Shown: positions 1 to 8,949, counted from the stretch's first letter. The stretch is 64,000 bases of DNA from Ensifer adhaerens (GCF_028993555.1 NZ_CP118611.1:1759501-1823500), one strand, 5' to 3'. Notes: a model not told the origin generated them from the sequence alone. Numbers and translations are program-made.

Positions 1-40
1 CTGTTGACCCCGGCAGCATAGCGACAGTCTTGCTTTGGAG

Positions 41-379
41 CTATCGCGACCTGCGGCTCGCGCGCAGCTGCATGGTGGCAACCGTCGCAACGCAAAGCCC
101 CACCAAGACGTGGGTCCACATCGGCGCCGCCGTAGATCCAAAGCCAAGGACGAGAGGGGCAATGACGGCCCAGAATCCGGTGAACAGATTGGTCCACTCC
201 GCCCAATCCTGATAGTGGTAGAGCGCCACAATCGAGCACGAAGTGATAATGGAGCCAACGATTACTCCACTCCACAAGGCAGGCGCGGACTCCACAAATG
301 CGAAAGCCGCACAAAGAAACCCGAACCCGATGACAAGATTAGTCAGCTCCAACCACGTGCTCGGAACTTTATTTTTCAT
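41..379 (-). CDS. SPW-repeat small membrane protein
   Basis: The 112-residue product is mostly hydrophobic, with about four membrane segments. It carries one clear SPW-type repeat around residues 57-79 (DWAEWTNLFTGFWAVIAPL), the W-x2-W-x-N-x2-x-G-x-W pattern of that family, whose function is unknown. The start at 379 is chosen because GGAG lies five bases upstream; the frame stays open to 424 but without a ribosome site. The N-terminal half also has a tryptophan and an N-L-V-I-G stretch that may be a second, degenerate repeat. It stands alone on the minus strand. Family assignment is by motif only. Confidence 0.7.
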   Translation of the reverse strand: MKNKVPSTWLELTNLVIGFGFLCAAFAFVESAPALWSGVIVGSIITSCSIVALYHYQDWAEWTNLFTGFWAVIAPLVLGFGSTAAPMWTHVLVGLCVATVATMQLRASRRSR

Positions 380-424
380 TTCAACTCCATGTACTTTATT
401 CGAGATTTTCGCCGTTAAAGCCAA

Positions 425-979
425 TCTCTTATCCAGCGTTATTTACACCAGGAGTGCTATACACCGCGCACTTCGCCAACAACCCAAACACTGGTTTAGG
501 ATTCTGGACGGCAATTGCCCGTTGCGGCAGGCCTGGTGGTTTGCCTCTATGGAGGCATTAGATCCCGGGACGGATGTGTAGACAGTGCCTATCTGGATCG
601 AGCGGCTCAGCCGCCTCAGGCGCATGGGGACTTTTCTTGTGCGTGAGATGGCGACCCGGTCGCGGAACACCTCGGCCACCCTTGCTGTTGTCGCACCTGC
701 GTCAACGACCGCGCGTCCGGCATTGGTCGCAGACGCATAGCCCATCCGGATCGCCACCGGTTGCGGAGGTGGCGCGAAGACACGGCGAAACGGATTTGCC
801 GCACTGGCAACGGAAGAACTCCCCACCGCAAGCCAGGCACCCTGCAACCCCAAGCCCAGGTCAGGCCGACGAAAGGGCGGTGTCGTGAGCGTTTCGCTGG
901 TGCGCCGCCAATTGCAGCAGCGCAGGAGTTGATGGACGGTGCGTAGCGCGCCATCCTGCCCACACTCGGGAGCACGGGC
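425..979. other. 555-base stretch without a convincing gene
   Basis: Frames stay open on both strands because of high GC. A minus-strand frame at 443-853 (136 codons) has an alanine-rich first half that could be a decayed phasin-like or hypothetical protein. Its second half is low-quality sequence rich in Arg, Cys and Ser, and no ribosome site is evident. I see no repeat or RNA gene. Confidence 0.3.
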
Positions 980-1418
980 TCAAAGCACCGCTTCGTTCGG
1001 ATTTCGCAACGAGGCCGGCTGCTGCCCCTGTACCCACGCCCAGGCGGTCGCGGCAATACCGAAGGGTGCCGGCAAGCTCACGGCCGGGAAATCCCTCAGA
1101 ATGACGGAGGCAGAGCATATCCCGACGGCCACTTCCCACAGGTGAAAGATGCCGTGTGCGATCAGCCAGAGAGTGGCTGCTCCCCAAAGTTCAACTCGCC
1201 GATCCGGCCTGAACCAGCCGATCGCAAATGCAAGAGCGACGAACCCTTGGATGATGCCGATGTCACGAATGAAATGCTGGTTGTAGAAGCCCGTATCGAT
1301 GACCCCGGATGAAGTAGTACCACCCTTCCGGGTCATAGAGCATGTGGATCGAGAGCCATGCGGCGAGCGAAACATTGAACCCGACCATGACGAAAACAGC
1401 ATGTTTCAGCATTTGCAT
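980..1418 (-). pseudogene. Frameshifted small membrane protein gene
   Basis: Two frames join into one sensible protein. The first starts at 1418 behind AGGAG and reads MLKHAVFVMVGFNVSLAAW through to DPEGWYYFI. The second continues from GVIDTGFYNQHFIRDIGI to QGQQPAS and the stop at 980. Restoring one G/C pair in the C/G run at 1302-1309 fuses them into a protein of about 145 residues with roughly four membrane segments. The length resembles rhizobial DoxX-like or unknown membrane proteins, but I do not recognise a family with confidence. A single-base deletion or a sequencing error in the homopolymer would look the same. Confidence 0.6.
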
Positions 1419-1612
1419 TTCCGTTCTCCTGCTTCGGACTGCCAGGAGGGTAACATCGCGATCCGGGCTGGGCCTCCCAAACCAAGGTTTAGGGCCCGCT
1501 CGGGCGAACGGTATTGCCGATCGCCGTTGTGGTGGGTGCACGCTCTGCCATTCGCTTCGCGGCATCTATCCGACACGCCTTAGCGCAGAAGCAGTGAGCC
1601 CCTTCAGTGCTC

Positions 1613-2062
1613 TCACGCCAGGGGCTGGCTTTGGTGATCTCCGGCTCTGAAGCCCAAGAGCTCGCCGAGGGCCGAACGTCTCCCGATCAGATCGGCCAGA
1701 GTGTACTTGTCGAAAACCGATACGAAGGCAGCTGTGGCTTCGGAAAGGACGACGGGTAGCGTACAGGCGGGAGCTATGCGGCACCCTTCGCAATCAATCA
1801 GGTCGGTCAACACCTCCGTATGTCTCAGCAGAGCGCCAAGGCCTATTTCGTTCGCCGGTCGCGCGAGACGAATGCCTCCGTTGCGGCCGCGTACGGACTC
1901 GAGAAATCCTGCGCTCGCCAGATCCTGCACAACCTTCATCATGTGATTTTGCGAGACCGAGAAGGCGTCCGATATTTCGCGGATCGAGCTCAATCCCGAT
2001 GGTCGCGAGCCCAGATAGATCATGAGGCGCATCGCATAGTCCGTGTATTTCGTTAGCCTCAT
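1613..2062 (-). CDS. nsrR: Rrf2-family nitric-oxide-sensing repressor NsrR
   Basis: This is a 149-residue Rrf2-family regulator. An N-terminal winged helix (about residues 1-65, MRLTKYTDYAMRLM) is followed by three cysteines at 91, 94 and 100 (CEGCRIAPAC), placed like the Fe-S ligands of NsrR, and by the NsrR-like tail DKYTLADLI. NsrR senses nitric oxide through its cluster and releases promoters of NO-detoxification genes. The gene is divergent from the flavohemoglobin gene and shares a 163-base intergenic region with two palindromes, the classic NsrR arrangement. The first cysteine spacing (C-x2-C) is shorter than the C-x4-C of enterobacterial NsrR. Another Rrf2 subtype is possible, but the context argues for NsrR. 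Confidence 0.88.
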   Translation of the reverse strand: MRLTKYTDYAMRLMIYLGSRPSGLSSIREISDAFSVSQNHMMKVVQDLASAGFLESVRGRNGGIRLARPANEIGLGALLRHTEVLTDLIDCEGCRIAPACTLPVVLSEATAAFVSVFDKYTLADLIGRRSALGELLGFRAGDHQSQPLA

Positions 2063-2092
2063 CGCCCGCCTGCGTCAAAAAGCCCGGTTCAA

Positions 2093-2117
2093 AAACATGC
2101 ATTTCATTAGCATCTTT
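2093..2117. promoter_or_regulatory. Imperfect palindrome, candidate NsrR operator 1
   Basis: The 25 bases contain AAA-x-ATGC and GCAT-x-TTT as mirrored ends around a T/A-rich centre. This resembles the known NsrR operator half AAGATGCATTT. It lies 31 bases upstream of the nsrR start and so could mediate autoregulation. Confidence 0.5.
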
Positions 2118-2131
2118 TCCTTCGACAGAAT

Positions 2132-2152
2132 ACATGCATGTAAGATGCATGT
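2132..2152. promoter_or_regulatory. Perfect 8-5-8 palindrome, candidate NsrR operator 2
   Basis: ACATGCAT and ATGCATGT flank a five-base centre as a perfect inverted repeat, 74 bases upstream of the hmp start. Its AAGATGCAT core matches an NsrR half-site, so this is the likeliest repressor site for hmp. Binding is inferred. Confidence 0.6.
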
Positions 2153-2225
2153 TTAAGCGTGAGCAAGACGTGCACTGAGATCGCCAACCCACGTCCCAGC
2201 GTGCACCGCATCGAAAGGAAACATC

Positions 2226-3440
2226 ATGCCGAAACCCCTCTCAGCCGAGACCATCCAGATCGTGAAGGCGAGCGCCCCGGCCCTCGCGGCCCACGGCACC
2301 GACATCACAAAGAGCATGTATGCGCGCCTCTTCCGTGACGATCATATTCGGGAGCTGTTCAACCACGCCAACCAGGGCGAAAGCGGCTCCCAGGTCAATG
2401 CGCTTGCGGCCGCCATCCTTGCCTATGCCCGGAACATCGACAATCTCGCAGCACTCGGACCCGTGGTCGAGCGCATTGCGCACAAGCATATCGGCTACCA
2501 CATCCTGCCGGATCACTACCCGTTTGTGGCAAAGGCCCTTCTTGCCGCCATCGCGGACGTGCTCGGGAGCGCGGCCACCCCACAGATCTTGAACGCTTGG
2601 GGCGAGGCCTACTGGTTCCTGGCAGACATTCTTAGCGAACGTGAAGCCGAGATACGCGACGAACTCTTGAAACAATCGGGCGGCTGGAACGGCTGGAGAG
2701 ATTTCGTCATCGTGTCGAAGACGCGCGAAAGCGACGTCGTCACATCATTTGTCCTGAAGCCCAAGGACGGCGGCCGCGTCGTACGCCACAAACCCGGGCA
2801 ATATCTCACACTCCGCATCAAACCGGACAATGGCATCGAAATGAAGCGCAACTATTCGATCTCGAGCGGACCGAACGAGAGCTTCTACCGCATCTCGGTC
2901 AAGCGGGAGGCATTGGGCCAAGGTGGATCGCGGTACCTCCACGACACCGCAGCAGTCGGTTCTGTGCTGAGCGTCACACCGCCGGCAGGTGACTTTTACC
3001 TCCCGGAGCTGCCCGAGGCACCAGTCGTGTTGCTATCCGGCGGCGTTGGGCTGACGCCGATGGTCAGCATGCTGGAGACGATCGTTGAGGAACATCCCGA
3101 TCTCGAAGTTCACTTCGTCCACGGCGCGCTAAACAGCGCTACGCATGCGATGGATCAGCACGTGCGTGCGCTTGCCAAGGCTCACGGCAAGATCAGGATC
3201 AGCAGCTTTTACAGTGAACCTCAGAGCAAAGATGCGGCCGGGTCGTCTCATGACTTTGATGGCTTCATCACCGCTGAATGGCTTCGAAAGCAGACGCCTG
3301 TGCACGAGGCCGAATTCTATCTCTGCGGGCCCAAACCATTCCTTCGTTCACTCGTTCCCGCGCTCGCCAGAGAGGGCGTCTCGAGCGACAGAGTGCACTA
3401 CGAGTTCTTCGGACCATCGGACGAACGTCTCGCAGCCTGA
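2226..3440 (+). CDS. hmp: Flavohemoglobin, nitric oxide dioxygenase
   Basis: The 404-residue protein has the full flavohemoglobin layout: globin domain (about 1-140) with proximal His88 in AHKHIG, FAD-binding barrel with RNYSISS at 208-214, and an NAD-binding domain with GGVGLTPM at 272-279 and YLCGPKPF near the C-terminus. It oxidises NO to nitrate with O2 and NAD(P)H in the cytoplasm. The length is normal for the family and the ATG follows AAAGGAAAC. It is divergent from nsrR with two candidate operators between them, so NO induction through NsrR is expected. No key residue is missing. Confidence 0.97.
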   Translation: MPKPLSAETIQIVKASAPALAAHGTDITKSMYARLFRDDHIRELFNHANQGESGSQVNALAAAILAYARNIDNLAALGPVVERIAHKHIGYHILPDHYPFVAKALLAAIADVLGSAATPQILNAWGEAYWFLADILSEREAEIRDELLKQSGGWNGWRDFVIVSKTRESDVVTSFVLKPKDGGRVVRHKPGQYLTLRIKPDNGIEMKRNYSISSGPNESFYRISVKREALGQGGSRYLHDTAAVGSVLSVTPPAGDFYLPELPEAPVVLLSGGVGLTPMVSMLETIVEEHPDLEVHFVHGALNSATHAMDQHVRALAKAHGKIRISSFYSEPQSKDAAGSSHDFDGFITAEWLRKQTPVHEAEFYLCGPKPFLRSLVPALAREGVSSDRVHYEFFGPSDERLAA

Positions 3441-3486
3441 TGCGAAATCGAACTTAGACGCATCCCGGCAGTTTTGAATCTGGCAC

Positions 3487-3508
3487 GATCGGCGCTCTGG
3501 CGCCGATC
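3487..3508 (+). terminator. Stem-loop downstream of hmp
   Basis: A nine-base perfect stem (GATCGGCGC / GCGCCGATC) with a TCTG loop begins 46 bases after the hmp stop. Only TT follows, so it may be a weak or Rho-assisted terminator. Confidence 0.5.
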
Positions 3509-3660
3509 TTGGACATTGGGCCTGCGATGATAAACTCGGCTTACAGGACCAAGCATGAGCTGCCCATACTCAGGTGTAGCTCGACCACCAAAAACCTCCA
3601 ACCTAGACTCCGTGGTGTAGCCCTGACCGGCACGTTTCAATTGCGAAACAGGAGCACATC

Positions 3661-4590
3661 ATGTCCAACATAGAAACAAGCCCCCGAAAAATCGTCCACC
3701 AGGAAAAACCGGCGCCGGATGAACTGGTTCCCTCGCGTTATGCGGTCCGGGTCGGTGAGATTGACGTGCTGGTGATCAGTGATGGAATTCTGACGCCGCC
3801 GGCCGAGTCGATGGCCACCAACGCTGACCCGGACGAGCGGGGGGCGTGGCTGGATGACAGGTTTCTGTCAAAGGTCGCCTTCGATTGGGCGTTGAACGCC
3901 GTTGTGGTCCGCAGCGGCGACCAGACTATCCTCCTCGACAGCGGTCTCGGCGAGGAATATCCCGACTTCCCACGGGCCGGGCAGTTCGTTCATCGATTGG
4001 AAGCCGCCGGCGTTGATCTCGCATCGGTGACCGACGTGGTGCTGACGCACATGCACTTCGACCATGTTGGCGGGCTCCTCGTCGAAGGCGTGAAGGAGCG
4101 GCTGCGTCCGGACCTCCGCGTCCACGTGTCTGCCGCAGAGACCAGGTTCTGGCAGGCGCCTGACTTCTCGCGGACCGCCATGCCACCGGCGCTCGCAGAT
4201 CTGGCGCGCAAAGCGTCTCTCGAGTTCCTCAGTGCGTACCGCAGCAATCTGCGGACTTTTGACGAGCAGTCGCAGGTGGCGCCGGGCGTGGTCGTCACGC
4301 GTACCGGCGGCCACACCCCCGGGCATAGCGTGGTCCGCATTTCGTCTGGTGGCGAGCGGCTGATGTTCGGCGGCGACGCCCTGTTCCCCGTCTCCTTCGA
4401 CCACCCCGAGTGGCACAACGGCTTCGAACACGACCCCGAAGAGGCGACCCGCGTTCGACTGCGCCTCATGCGGGAGCTTGCGGAGACCGGATCTTGGCTC
4501 GTTTCCACCCACATGCCGTTCCCGTCGGTCGGTCGCGTAGCCGCCACCGGCGACCTCTACCGCTGGGTTCCGGCCTGGTGGGATTACTGA
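3661..4590 (+). CDS. Metallo-beta-lactamase-fold hydrolase
   Basis: This 309-residue MBL-fold enzyme has the dinuclear zinc motif THMHFDH at 129-135, further metal ligands in GGHTPGHS (about 219) and GGDAL (about 239), and a late His in STHMPFPS. Length and layout resemble the methyl parathion hydrolase/lactonase branch, whose members cleave lactones or phosphotriesters; the true substrate cannot be read from sequence. There is no signal peptide, so it is probably cytoplasmic. The start follows AGGAG by six bases. It stands alone after hmp with a 220-base gap. Confidence 0.85.
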   Translation: MSNIETSPRKIVHQEKPAPDELVPSRYAVRVGEIDVLVISDGILTPPAESMATNADPDERGAWLDDRFLSKVAFDWALNAVVVRSGDQTILLDSGLGEEYPDFPRAGQFVHRLEAAGVDLASVTDVVLTHMHFDHVGGLLVEGVKERLRPDLRVHVSAAETRFWQAPDFSRTAMPPALADLARKASLEFLSAYRSNLRTFDEQSQVAPGVVVTRTGGHTPGHSVVRISSGGERLMFGGDALFPVSFDHPEWHNGFEHDPEEATRVRLRLMRELAETGSWLVSTHMPFPSVGRVAATGDLYRWVPAWWDY

Positions 4591-4607
4591 CCGACTGCTT
4601 CGGTCAG
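4587..4607 (+). terminator. Stem-loop overlapping the hydrolase stop codon
   Basis: CTGACCGA and TCGGTCAG form a perfect eight-base stem with a five-base loop, starting one base before the stop codon. There is no T run, so it is a transcript-end or stabilising hairpin rather than a textbook terminator. Confidence 0.4.
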
Positions 4608-4890
4608 AATGAACGAGACAACCGTCTTGACCTGAGCAACCGGTCGATCGCTGCCCCGCACGGCGCCTTTGTCGCCACGAGGCAGCGGTCGGCCATTGGC
4701 CTTGGTTCTATACTTTTGGACGGGTTGCATCGTGCTGGGGCGGTCGGGCATGAGATACTCGGCAGGCGGAACACATGGGCCGTCGTTTCCAGGGCTATCG
4801 TATTGTTCAGGAGCGGCAGATGTTTCCGTCTGTCCAAGGACAGCACTGAGCCTGCCAATCCTGGAACGCCTCTCGTGCGACCATGGGAGC
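4608..4890. other. Intergenic stretch, nothing recognised
   Basis: A reading frame on the plus strand runs in from 4669, in frame with the cyclase, but its product has no domain character and no ribosome site. No repeats or strong palindromes were seen. It may hold the cyclase promoter. Confidence 0.3.
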
Positions 4891-6084
4891 ATGCTGAAGG
4901 ACATGGGCTCTGAGCTAACGAGCGAGTTTCGCAAGCAGATCCTGCACTGGCTCTCGGCTGGGGTTCGCTACGAGCCGTTGGCAGAAAAGGTGTTTGCAGA
5001 GCTCTGCCGGCGACTCGTTCATTGCGGAGTCTTGCTGAGCAGGGCGACGCTTCATCTTCGCGTGCACCACCCGCAGTGGCTGGGGACACGAATGACCTGG
5101 AACCGTGGACAATCGGTCGCCAACGTCCAGACCATCGCCTACGACGTGGAGGCCACTGACGCTTTTCTTCGCAGCCCATTTCAATTGGCGATCACGAGCG
5201 GAATGCGCGTCCGGCAGAAACTGCAAATCTTGGGACCGCACCGTTTCGCGGTTTACGAAGAACTGAAACAGGCGGGCCACTCGGATTACGCTGCCTGGCC
5301 CCTGGATCATACGCAAGGTCGACGTCATCTCCTCACATTCGCAACCGATCGGCGCGATGGGTTCTCCGAACAGGAACTGGCGCTTTTCGATGCACTTCAG
5401 CCTTGGCTCTCGCTCGTCACCGAAGTACGTGTGAAAAGCCAGCTGGCGCGTACTTTGCTGGACACCTACGTTGGGTCGCATGCCTCGGAGAAAGTATTGC
5501 GAGGCGCGACCAGAAGAGGAACTGGCGCAACCATAGATGCCGCAATCCTTGTCTGCGATTTGAGAAACTTCACCCGCCTTTCCGACCGGCTCCCGCGTGA
5601 CGAACTGATCGGAATTTTGAACAGCTTCTTCGAAGCCGTCGGGGAGCCTATTGAAAACCATGGTGGCGAGATCCTCAAGTTTATCGGAGACGGTCTCCTC
5701 GCCGTCTTTCCCATGGACGATGCCGATGCCTGTCAAAACCTTATCGCTGCAGTTCGCGACGGACACGAAACCGCGTCTCGGCTTTGGCCAGTGGTCGAGC
5801 AAGTGCGTTTCGGCATGGGGGTCCACCTGGGCGAGGTGGTCTATGGCAACATCGGTTCGAAACGACGCCTCGACTTCACTGTGATCGGCTCTGCCGTCAA
5901 CACGACCTTCAAGCTTGAAGCGCTCACCAAAACTCTGCGCTATCCCGTACTTCTCTCCGGAGAATTCGTAGAGGCAGCAGGCTGCTACGATCAGACCGAG
6001 CGCCTCGGATTTCACACGATCGACGGCGTCGCAGAGGCGGTCGATATCCATGCTCTGCACCTCGATATTCCTGGCAGCGCCTGA
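4891..6084 (+). CDS. Class III adenylate/guanylate cyclase with N-terminal sensor region
   Basis: Of about 397 residues, the C-terminal 180 form a class III nucleotidyl cyclase catalytic domain. It has ILVCDLRNFTRLSDRL with the first metal Asp, then KFIGDGLLAVF with the second, and DFTVIGSAVN near the end. The N-terminal 200 residues resemble the helical/GAF-like sensor region of rhizobial cyclases and lack membrane segments, so the protein should be soluble. It would make cAMP or cGMP from ATP or GTP. The frame is open from 4669. I take the ATG at 4891 because similarity to a folded protein begins there; the ATG at 4903, behind AAGG, is an alternative. It is one of three class III cyclases in this window. 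Confidence 0.88.
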   Translation: MLKDMGSELTSEFRKQILHWLSAGVRYEPLAEKVFAELCRRLVHCGVLLSRATLHLRVHHPQWLGTRMTWNRGQSVANVQTIAYDVEATDAFLRSPFQLAITSGMRVRQKLQILGPHRFAVYEELKQAGHSDYAAWPLDHTQGRRHLLTFATDRRDGFSEQELALFDALQPWLSLVTEVRVKSQLARTLLDTYVGSHASEKVLRGATRRGTGATIDAAILVCDLRNFTRLSDRLPRDELIGILNSFFEAVGEPIENHGGEILKFIGDGLLAVFPMDDADACQNLIAAVRDGHETASRLWPVVEQVRFGMGVHLGEVVYGNIGSKRRLDFTVIGSAVNTTFKLEALTKTLRYPVLLSGEFVEAAGCYDQTERLGFHTIDGVAEAVDIHALHLDIPGSA

Positions 6085-6378
6085 AGTGTGATGAGATTGC
6101 GAAACGCGCCGCGCTGCGAATGTCGACGGATACCCTTCAAGCGTGATCTCCAGCAGACTGCCCAAACGATTGGGGAGCTCCCATCGTGACACAGACTGGA
6201 ACTCCCCCGGCAAGGCGCGCCTCTCCACATGCCCAAGGTGATAGCGACGACCTGCAGCAGCCCGCAAAGGATCGTCGAAACGAAGGTATACCTTTCGCGC
6301 TGTTGGCCAGATGCTAGCGTCTCCAGGCCTTGCACGAGCCGCCAGTCCCGCCGGAAGACGGTTCCTGCCAGGGCGTTA
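6085..6378. other. Intergenic stretch, nothing recognised
   Basis: No gene, repeat or RNA is supported here. The hydrolase frame is open upstream to 6229 but has no domain content before 6493. Confidence 0.3.
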
Positions 6379-6394
6379 GAACGGATATCCGTTC
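6379..6394. promoter_or_regulatory. Perfect 16-base palindrome upstream of hydrolase
   Basis: GAACGGAT and ATCCGTTC meet with no spacer about 100 bases before the hydrolase start. A perfect palindrome of this size suits a TetR- or MarR-type dimeric repressor site, but no regulator gene of that type is adjacent. Function is inferred. Confidence 0.4.
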
Positions 6395-6492
6395 AGCAAC
6401 ATGACCCGTCGCGGGCCTATGACCCGCGGGCCCAGCATCGCGGATTGAGAGCATCATTTGGTGCAGCGAGACCAGCACAGAAAGGAATGGCC

Positions 6493-7344
6493 ATGACAGC
6501 CGAGCAATCCGGTCACGGATACGTAACGACAGGAGATGGGACCAGGATTTTTTACAAGGATTGGGGGCCAAGCGACGCGCAGCCGATCGTGTTTCATCAC
6601 GGGTGGCCGTTGAGCGGGGATGACTGGGACAACCAGATGCTTTTCTTCCTCGGTAAAGGCTATCGCGTGATTGCCCATGACCGTCGTGGGCACGGGAGAT
6701 CAGAGCAGGTGAGCGGTGGCCATGACATGGATCACTACGCTTCCGACGTAGCCTCCCTCGTCAGGCATCTCGGTTTGCGCAACGCAATCCATATCGGGCA
6801 TTCGACGGGCGGTGGCGAAGCGACCCGGTACGTCGCTCGTCATGGCGAGGGGCGTGTGGCCAAGCTCGTCCTGATCGGCGCTGTGCCACCGCTTATGCTG
6901 AAGACGCCGACCAACCCCGAGGGGCTTCCGATCGAGGCGCTTGACGGCTACCGCGAGGCGCTCGCAGCCAACAGGGCGCAACTCTATCACGACATCGCCA
7001 ACGGCCCCTTCTACGGCTTCAATCGCCCTGGCGCCACGCCATCTGCGACCGTCAGCCACAATTGGTGGCGACAGGGGATGATGGGAGCCGCCAATGCCCA
7101 CTACCTGGGCGTCAAGGCCTTCTCGGAGACCGACTTCACCGAGGATCTCAAGATGATTGACGTGCCGGCACTGGTACTGCACGGCGATGACGACCAGGTG
7201 GTTCCGTTGGCGATTTCCGCCCCCCGCTCCGCCCAACTTCTGAAGAACTCTACCCTGAAGATCTACAAGGGGTTCCCTCACGGTATGGCGACGACACACG
7301 CTGACGTCATCAATCAGGACATACTCAGCTTTATCACCGAATAG
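6493..7344 (+). CDS. Alpha/beta hydrolase, non-heme chloroperoxidase-like
   Basis: The 283-residue alpha/beta hydrolase has nucleophile Ser104 in GHSTGGGE, oxyanion segment HHGWPL, acid region GDDDQVVP, and catalytic His in FPHGM near the C-terminus. The sequence style matches cofactor-free haloperoxidase/aryl esterase enzymes, which are serine esterases with perhydrolase activity. It has no signal peptide. The ATG at 6493 is favoured because AAAGGA lies six bases upstream; the ATG at 6487 sits too close. It is a single gene with a palindrome upstream and a strong hairpin downstream. Confidence 0.9.
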   Translation: MTAEQSGHGYVTTGDGTRIFYKDWGPSDAQPIVFHHGWPLSGDDWDNQMLFFLGKGYRVIAHDRRGHGRSEQVSGGHDMDHYASDVASLVRHLGLRNAIHIGHSTGGGEATRYVARHGEGRVAKLVLIGAVPPLMLKTPTNPEGLPIEALDGYREALAANRAQLYHDIANGPFYGFNRPGATPSATVSHNWWRQGMMGAANAHYLGVKAFSETDFTEDLKMIDVPALVLHGDDDQVVPLAISAPRSAQLLKNSTLKIYKGFPHGMATTHADVINQDILSFITE

Positions 7345-7349
7345 TGCGA

Positions 7350-7374
7350 GGACGGGCGCCTCCGGCGCCCGTCC
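7350..7374 (+). terminator. Hairpin terminator after hydrolase
   Basis: An eleven-base GC-rich perfect stem (GGACGGGCGCC with its complement) and a three-base loop start six bases after the stop codon. The tail CATTCAT has few T residues, so efficiency is uncertain. Confidence 0.6.
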
Positions 7375-7523
7375 ATTCATGCGTAGGCGGCCAATGCATC
7401 CTTTGAATATGCGGGTCTCGCTGCAGCCTTCGTTCTCGTCGCCACTTTAGATCTGAAACTGAGCTGAGCTCCGGGTGGTGACGAATTGAGGCCGCCGTCT
7501 ACCTGGAAAGAATGGAGGATTTC

Positions 7524-7985
7524 ATGTGTTCCACGAAAAAGATGACCGCAAACTTCGGCGTGCCGTGGGAAAAAGCCTACGGCTATTCTCAGGCTGTGCA
7601 GGTCAAAGGCATCATCTACGTCTCCGGGCAACTAAGTCACGACAAGGCGGGCAACCTCGTCGCTCCTGCAAAGCTGGATCCGACGGGAAGGCCGGTCGAT
7701 TTTTCAAGCATGGAAGAGCAGATGCGACAGACCTACGCCAATGCTGTCGCCGTGCTGGCCGAATTCGGCGCCTCGCTCGACGATGTGGTCGAAGAGACAC
7801 TCTATGTGCTCGATGTCGACGCCGCATTTGCGGCTGCTGGCAAGGTCCGGAAGGAAATGTACAGAGCAGAGGTGCCGGAATGTGCGAGCAACCTGATCGG
7901 CGTTTCCCGGCTGGCGTTTCCAGAACAACTCATCGAGGTCACCTTCCGGGCGGTCGCGCCGTGCGGTTCGCTTTGTGGTGCCTAA
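7524..7985 (+). CDS. RidA/YjgF/YER057c/UK114 family protein
   Basis: This 153-residue Rid-family protein shows the YVSGQLSHD, YANAVAVLAEFGASLDDVVEET and AFPEQLIEVTFRAV segments. Canonical RidA deaminates reactive enamine/imine intermediates as a trimer in the cytosol. Here the segment that usually carries the catalytic Arg reads CASNLIGVSRL with no Arg at the expected place, which points to a non-RidA subgroup of uncertain activity. The start at 7524 is preferred because GGAGG lies five bases upstream. No operon partner is evident. Confidence 0.88.
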   Translation: MCSTKKMTANFGVPWEKAYGYSQAVQVKGIIYVSGQLSHDKAGNLVAPAKLDPTGRPVDFSSMEEQMRQTYANAVAVLAEFGASLDDVVEETLYVLDVDAAFAAAGKVRKEMYRAEVPECASNLIGVSRLAFPEQLIEVTFRAVAPCGSLCGA

Positions 7986-8112
7986 CGACAAGGTCGATCA
8001 ATACGGACGGCGTGAGACCGGGTTCGGGGGCAAACCTTCGTTTTATAGTCAGCGAAGCCACTTCGGGTAAAATCGGGGAGTGTTGGTTCTTGACGATCAA
8101 GGGAGCTAAGCC

Positions 8113-8748
8113 ATGCCTGAGTTTTCAAAACCCATTGAGGCAACGGCCAACCTGGATGTGGTCCACATCATCGACGACGATGAACGCGTTCGTTCATCTT
8201 TGCTTGAACTCTTCGATTCCTCAGGAATTCGCGCCGAAGCGTTCGTCGACACTGCCGACTTCGATCATAGGGGCGATCCACAGGCGGCAGGGTGTCTGTT
8301 GCTCGATGTGAAGCTACCCGGCATGAGCGGTATCGAGTATCAAAGAAAGCTGTCCGATGCGGGCTTCGACCTTCCTATCGTCTTTATGACAGGCGATGGA
8401 GACGTCCCGACAAGCGTCACCGCCATGAAGGCGGGAGCCATCGATTTTCTCTTGAAGCCTTTCGAAGTGGATGAACTGCTTAGCGCAGTGACGACCGCTA
8501 TCGAAGAAGGAAAAAAACAGCGCGAGATGGCTGCAAGGAGAAGGCATGCCCGCGAGTGCGCCGCAAGCCTTACCCCTCGTGAACGGCAGGTCATGAAGCT
8601 CGTCACGGATGGTCTCATGAACAAGCAAGCCGCATACGAACTGGGGATCAGCGAAATCATGGTCAAGCTTCATCGCGCGAGCGCGATGAGAAAGATGCAA
8701 GCCCGTTCCTTCAGCGACCTTGTAAGGAAGTCCGAACTGCTTCAGTGA
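8113..8748 (+). CDS. FixJ/NarL-type response regulator
   Basis: The 211-residue regulator has a receiver domain (about 14-130; acidic pocket IIDDDE, phospho-acceptor Asp65 in LLLDVKLPG, Lys in LLKPFE) and a LuxR-type helix-turn-helix (about 148-208; TPRERQVMKLVTDGLMNKQAAYELGI, split here by family motif). In the recognition helix, SEIMVKLHRASAMRKM replaces the usual T-V-K-x-H-R pattern with I-M-V. It faces a minus-strand cluster of two related regulators and a large PAS kinase, which may phosphorylate all three. A stem-loop overlaps its stop codon. Confidence 0.93.
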   Translation: MPEFSKPIEATANLDVVHIIDDDERVRSSLLELFDSSGIRAEAFVDTADFDHRGDPQAAGCLLLDVKLPGMSGIEYQRKLSDAGFDLPIVFMTGDGDVPTSVTAMKAGAIDFLLKPFEVDELLSAVTTAIEEGKKQREMAARRRHARECAASLTPRERQVMKLVTDGLMNKQAAYELGISEIMVKLHRASAMRKMQARSFSDLVRKSELLQ

Positions 8749-8773
8749 GCTTGTGGCCTGAGTGACAAGCTCA
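8746..8773 (+). terminator. Stem-loop overlapping response regulator stop
   Basis: TGAGCTTGT and ACAAGCTCA form a perfect nine-base stem around a ten-base loop, beginning at the stop codon. There is no T run after it. Confidence 0.45.
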
Positions 8774-8949
8774 ACATGGCGTCAGTCGCGCACCATCCCG
8801 GGTTCTTCTGGCAGCGACGGGATCCGGCGCAGCGGCGGCGGGAAACTCCTGCTCGTTGCACCAAAGAGCTTCGACGCACGAATTCTCCGATCAATCCGAG
8901 AGGTTTCGCTAAACGAATGTATAGTGATGCCGGCGCTCAAAAGGCGGTA

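Noticed and set aside
443..853. 136-codon minus-strand frame, phasin-like first half
   Set aside because: No ribosome site, poor second half and no firm family match. Recorded only as an intergenic note.
4915..6267. 450-codon minus-strand open frame
   Set aside because: Antisense to the cyclase catalytic domain, with no recognisable domain.
8085..8112. TTGACGATCAA before the regulator at 8113 as a FixK/FNR box
   Set aside because: The FNR/FixK consensus is TTGAT-N4-ATCAA; here the halves are too close and one base is wrong.
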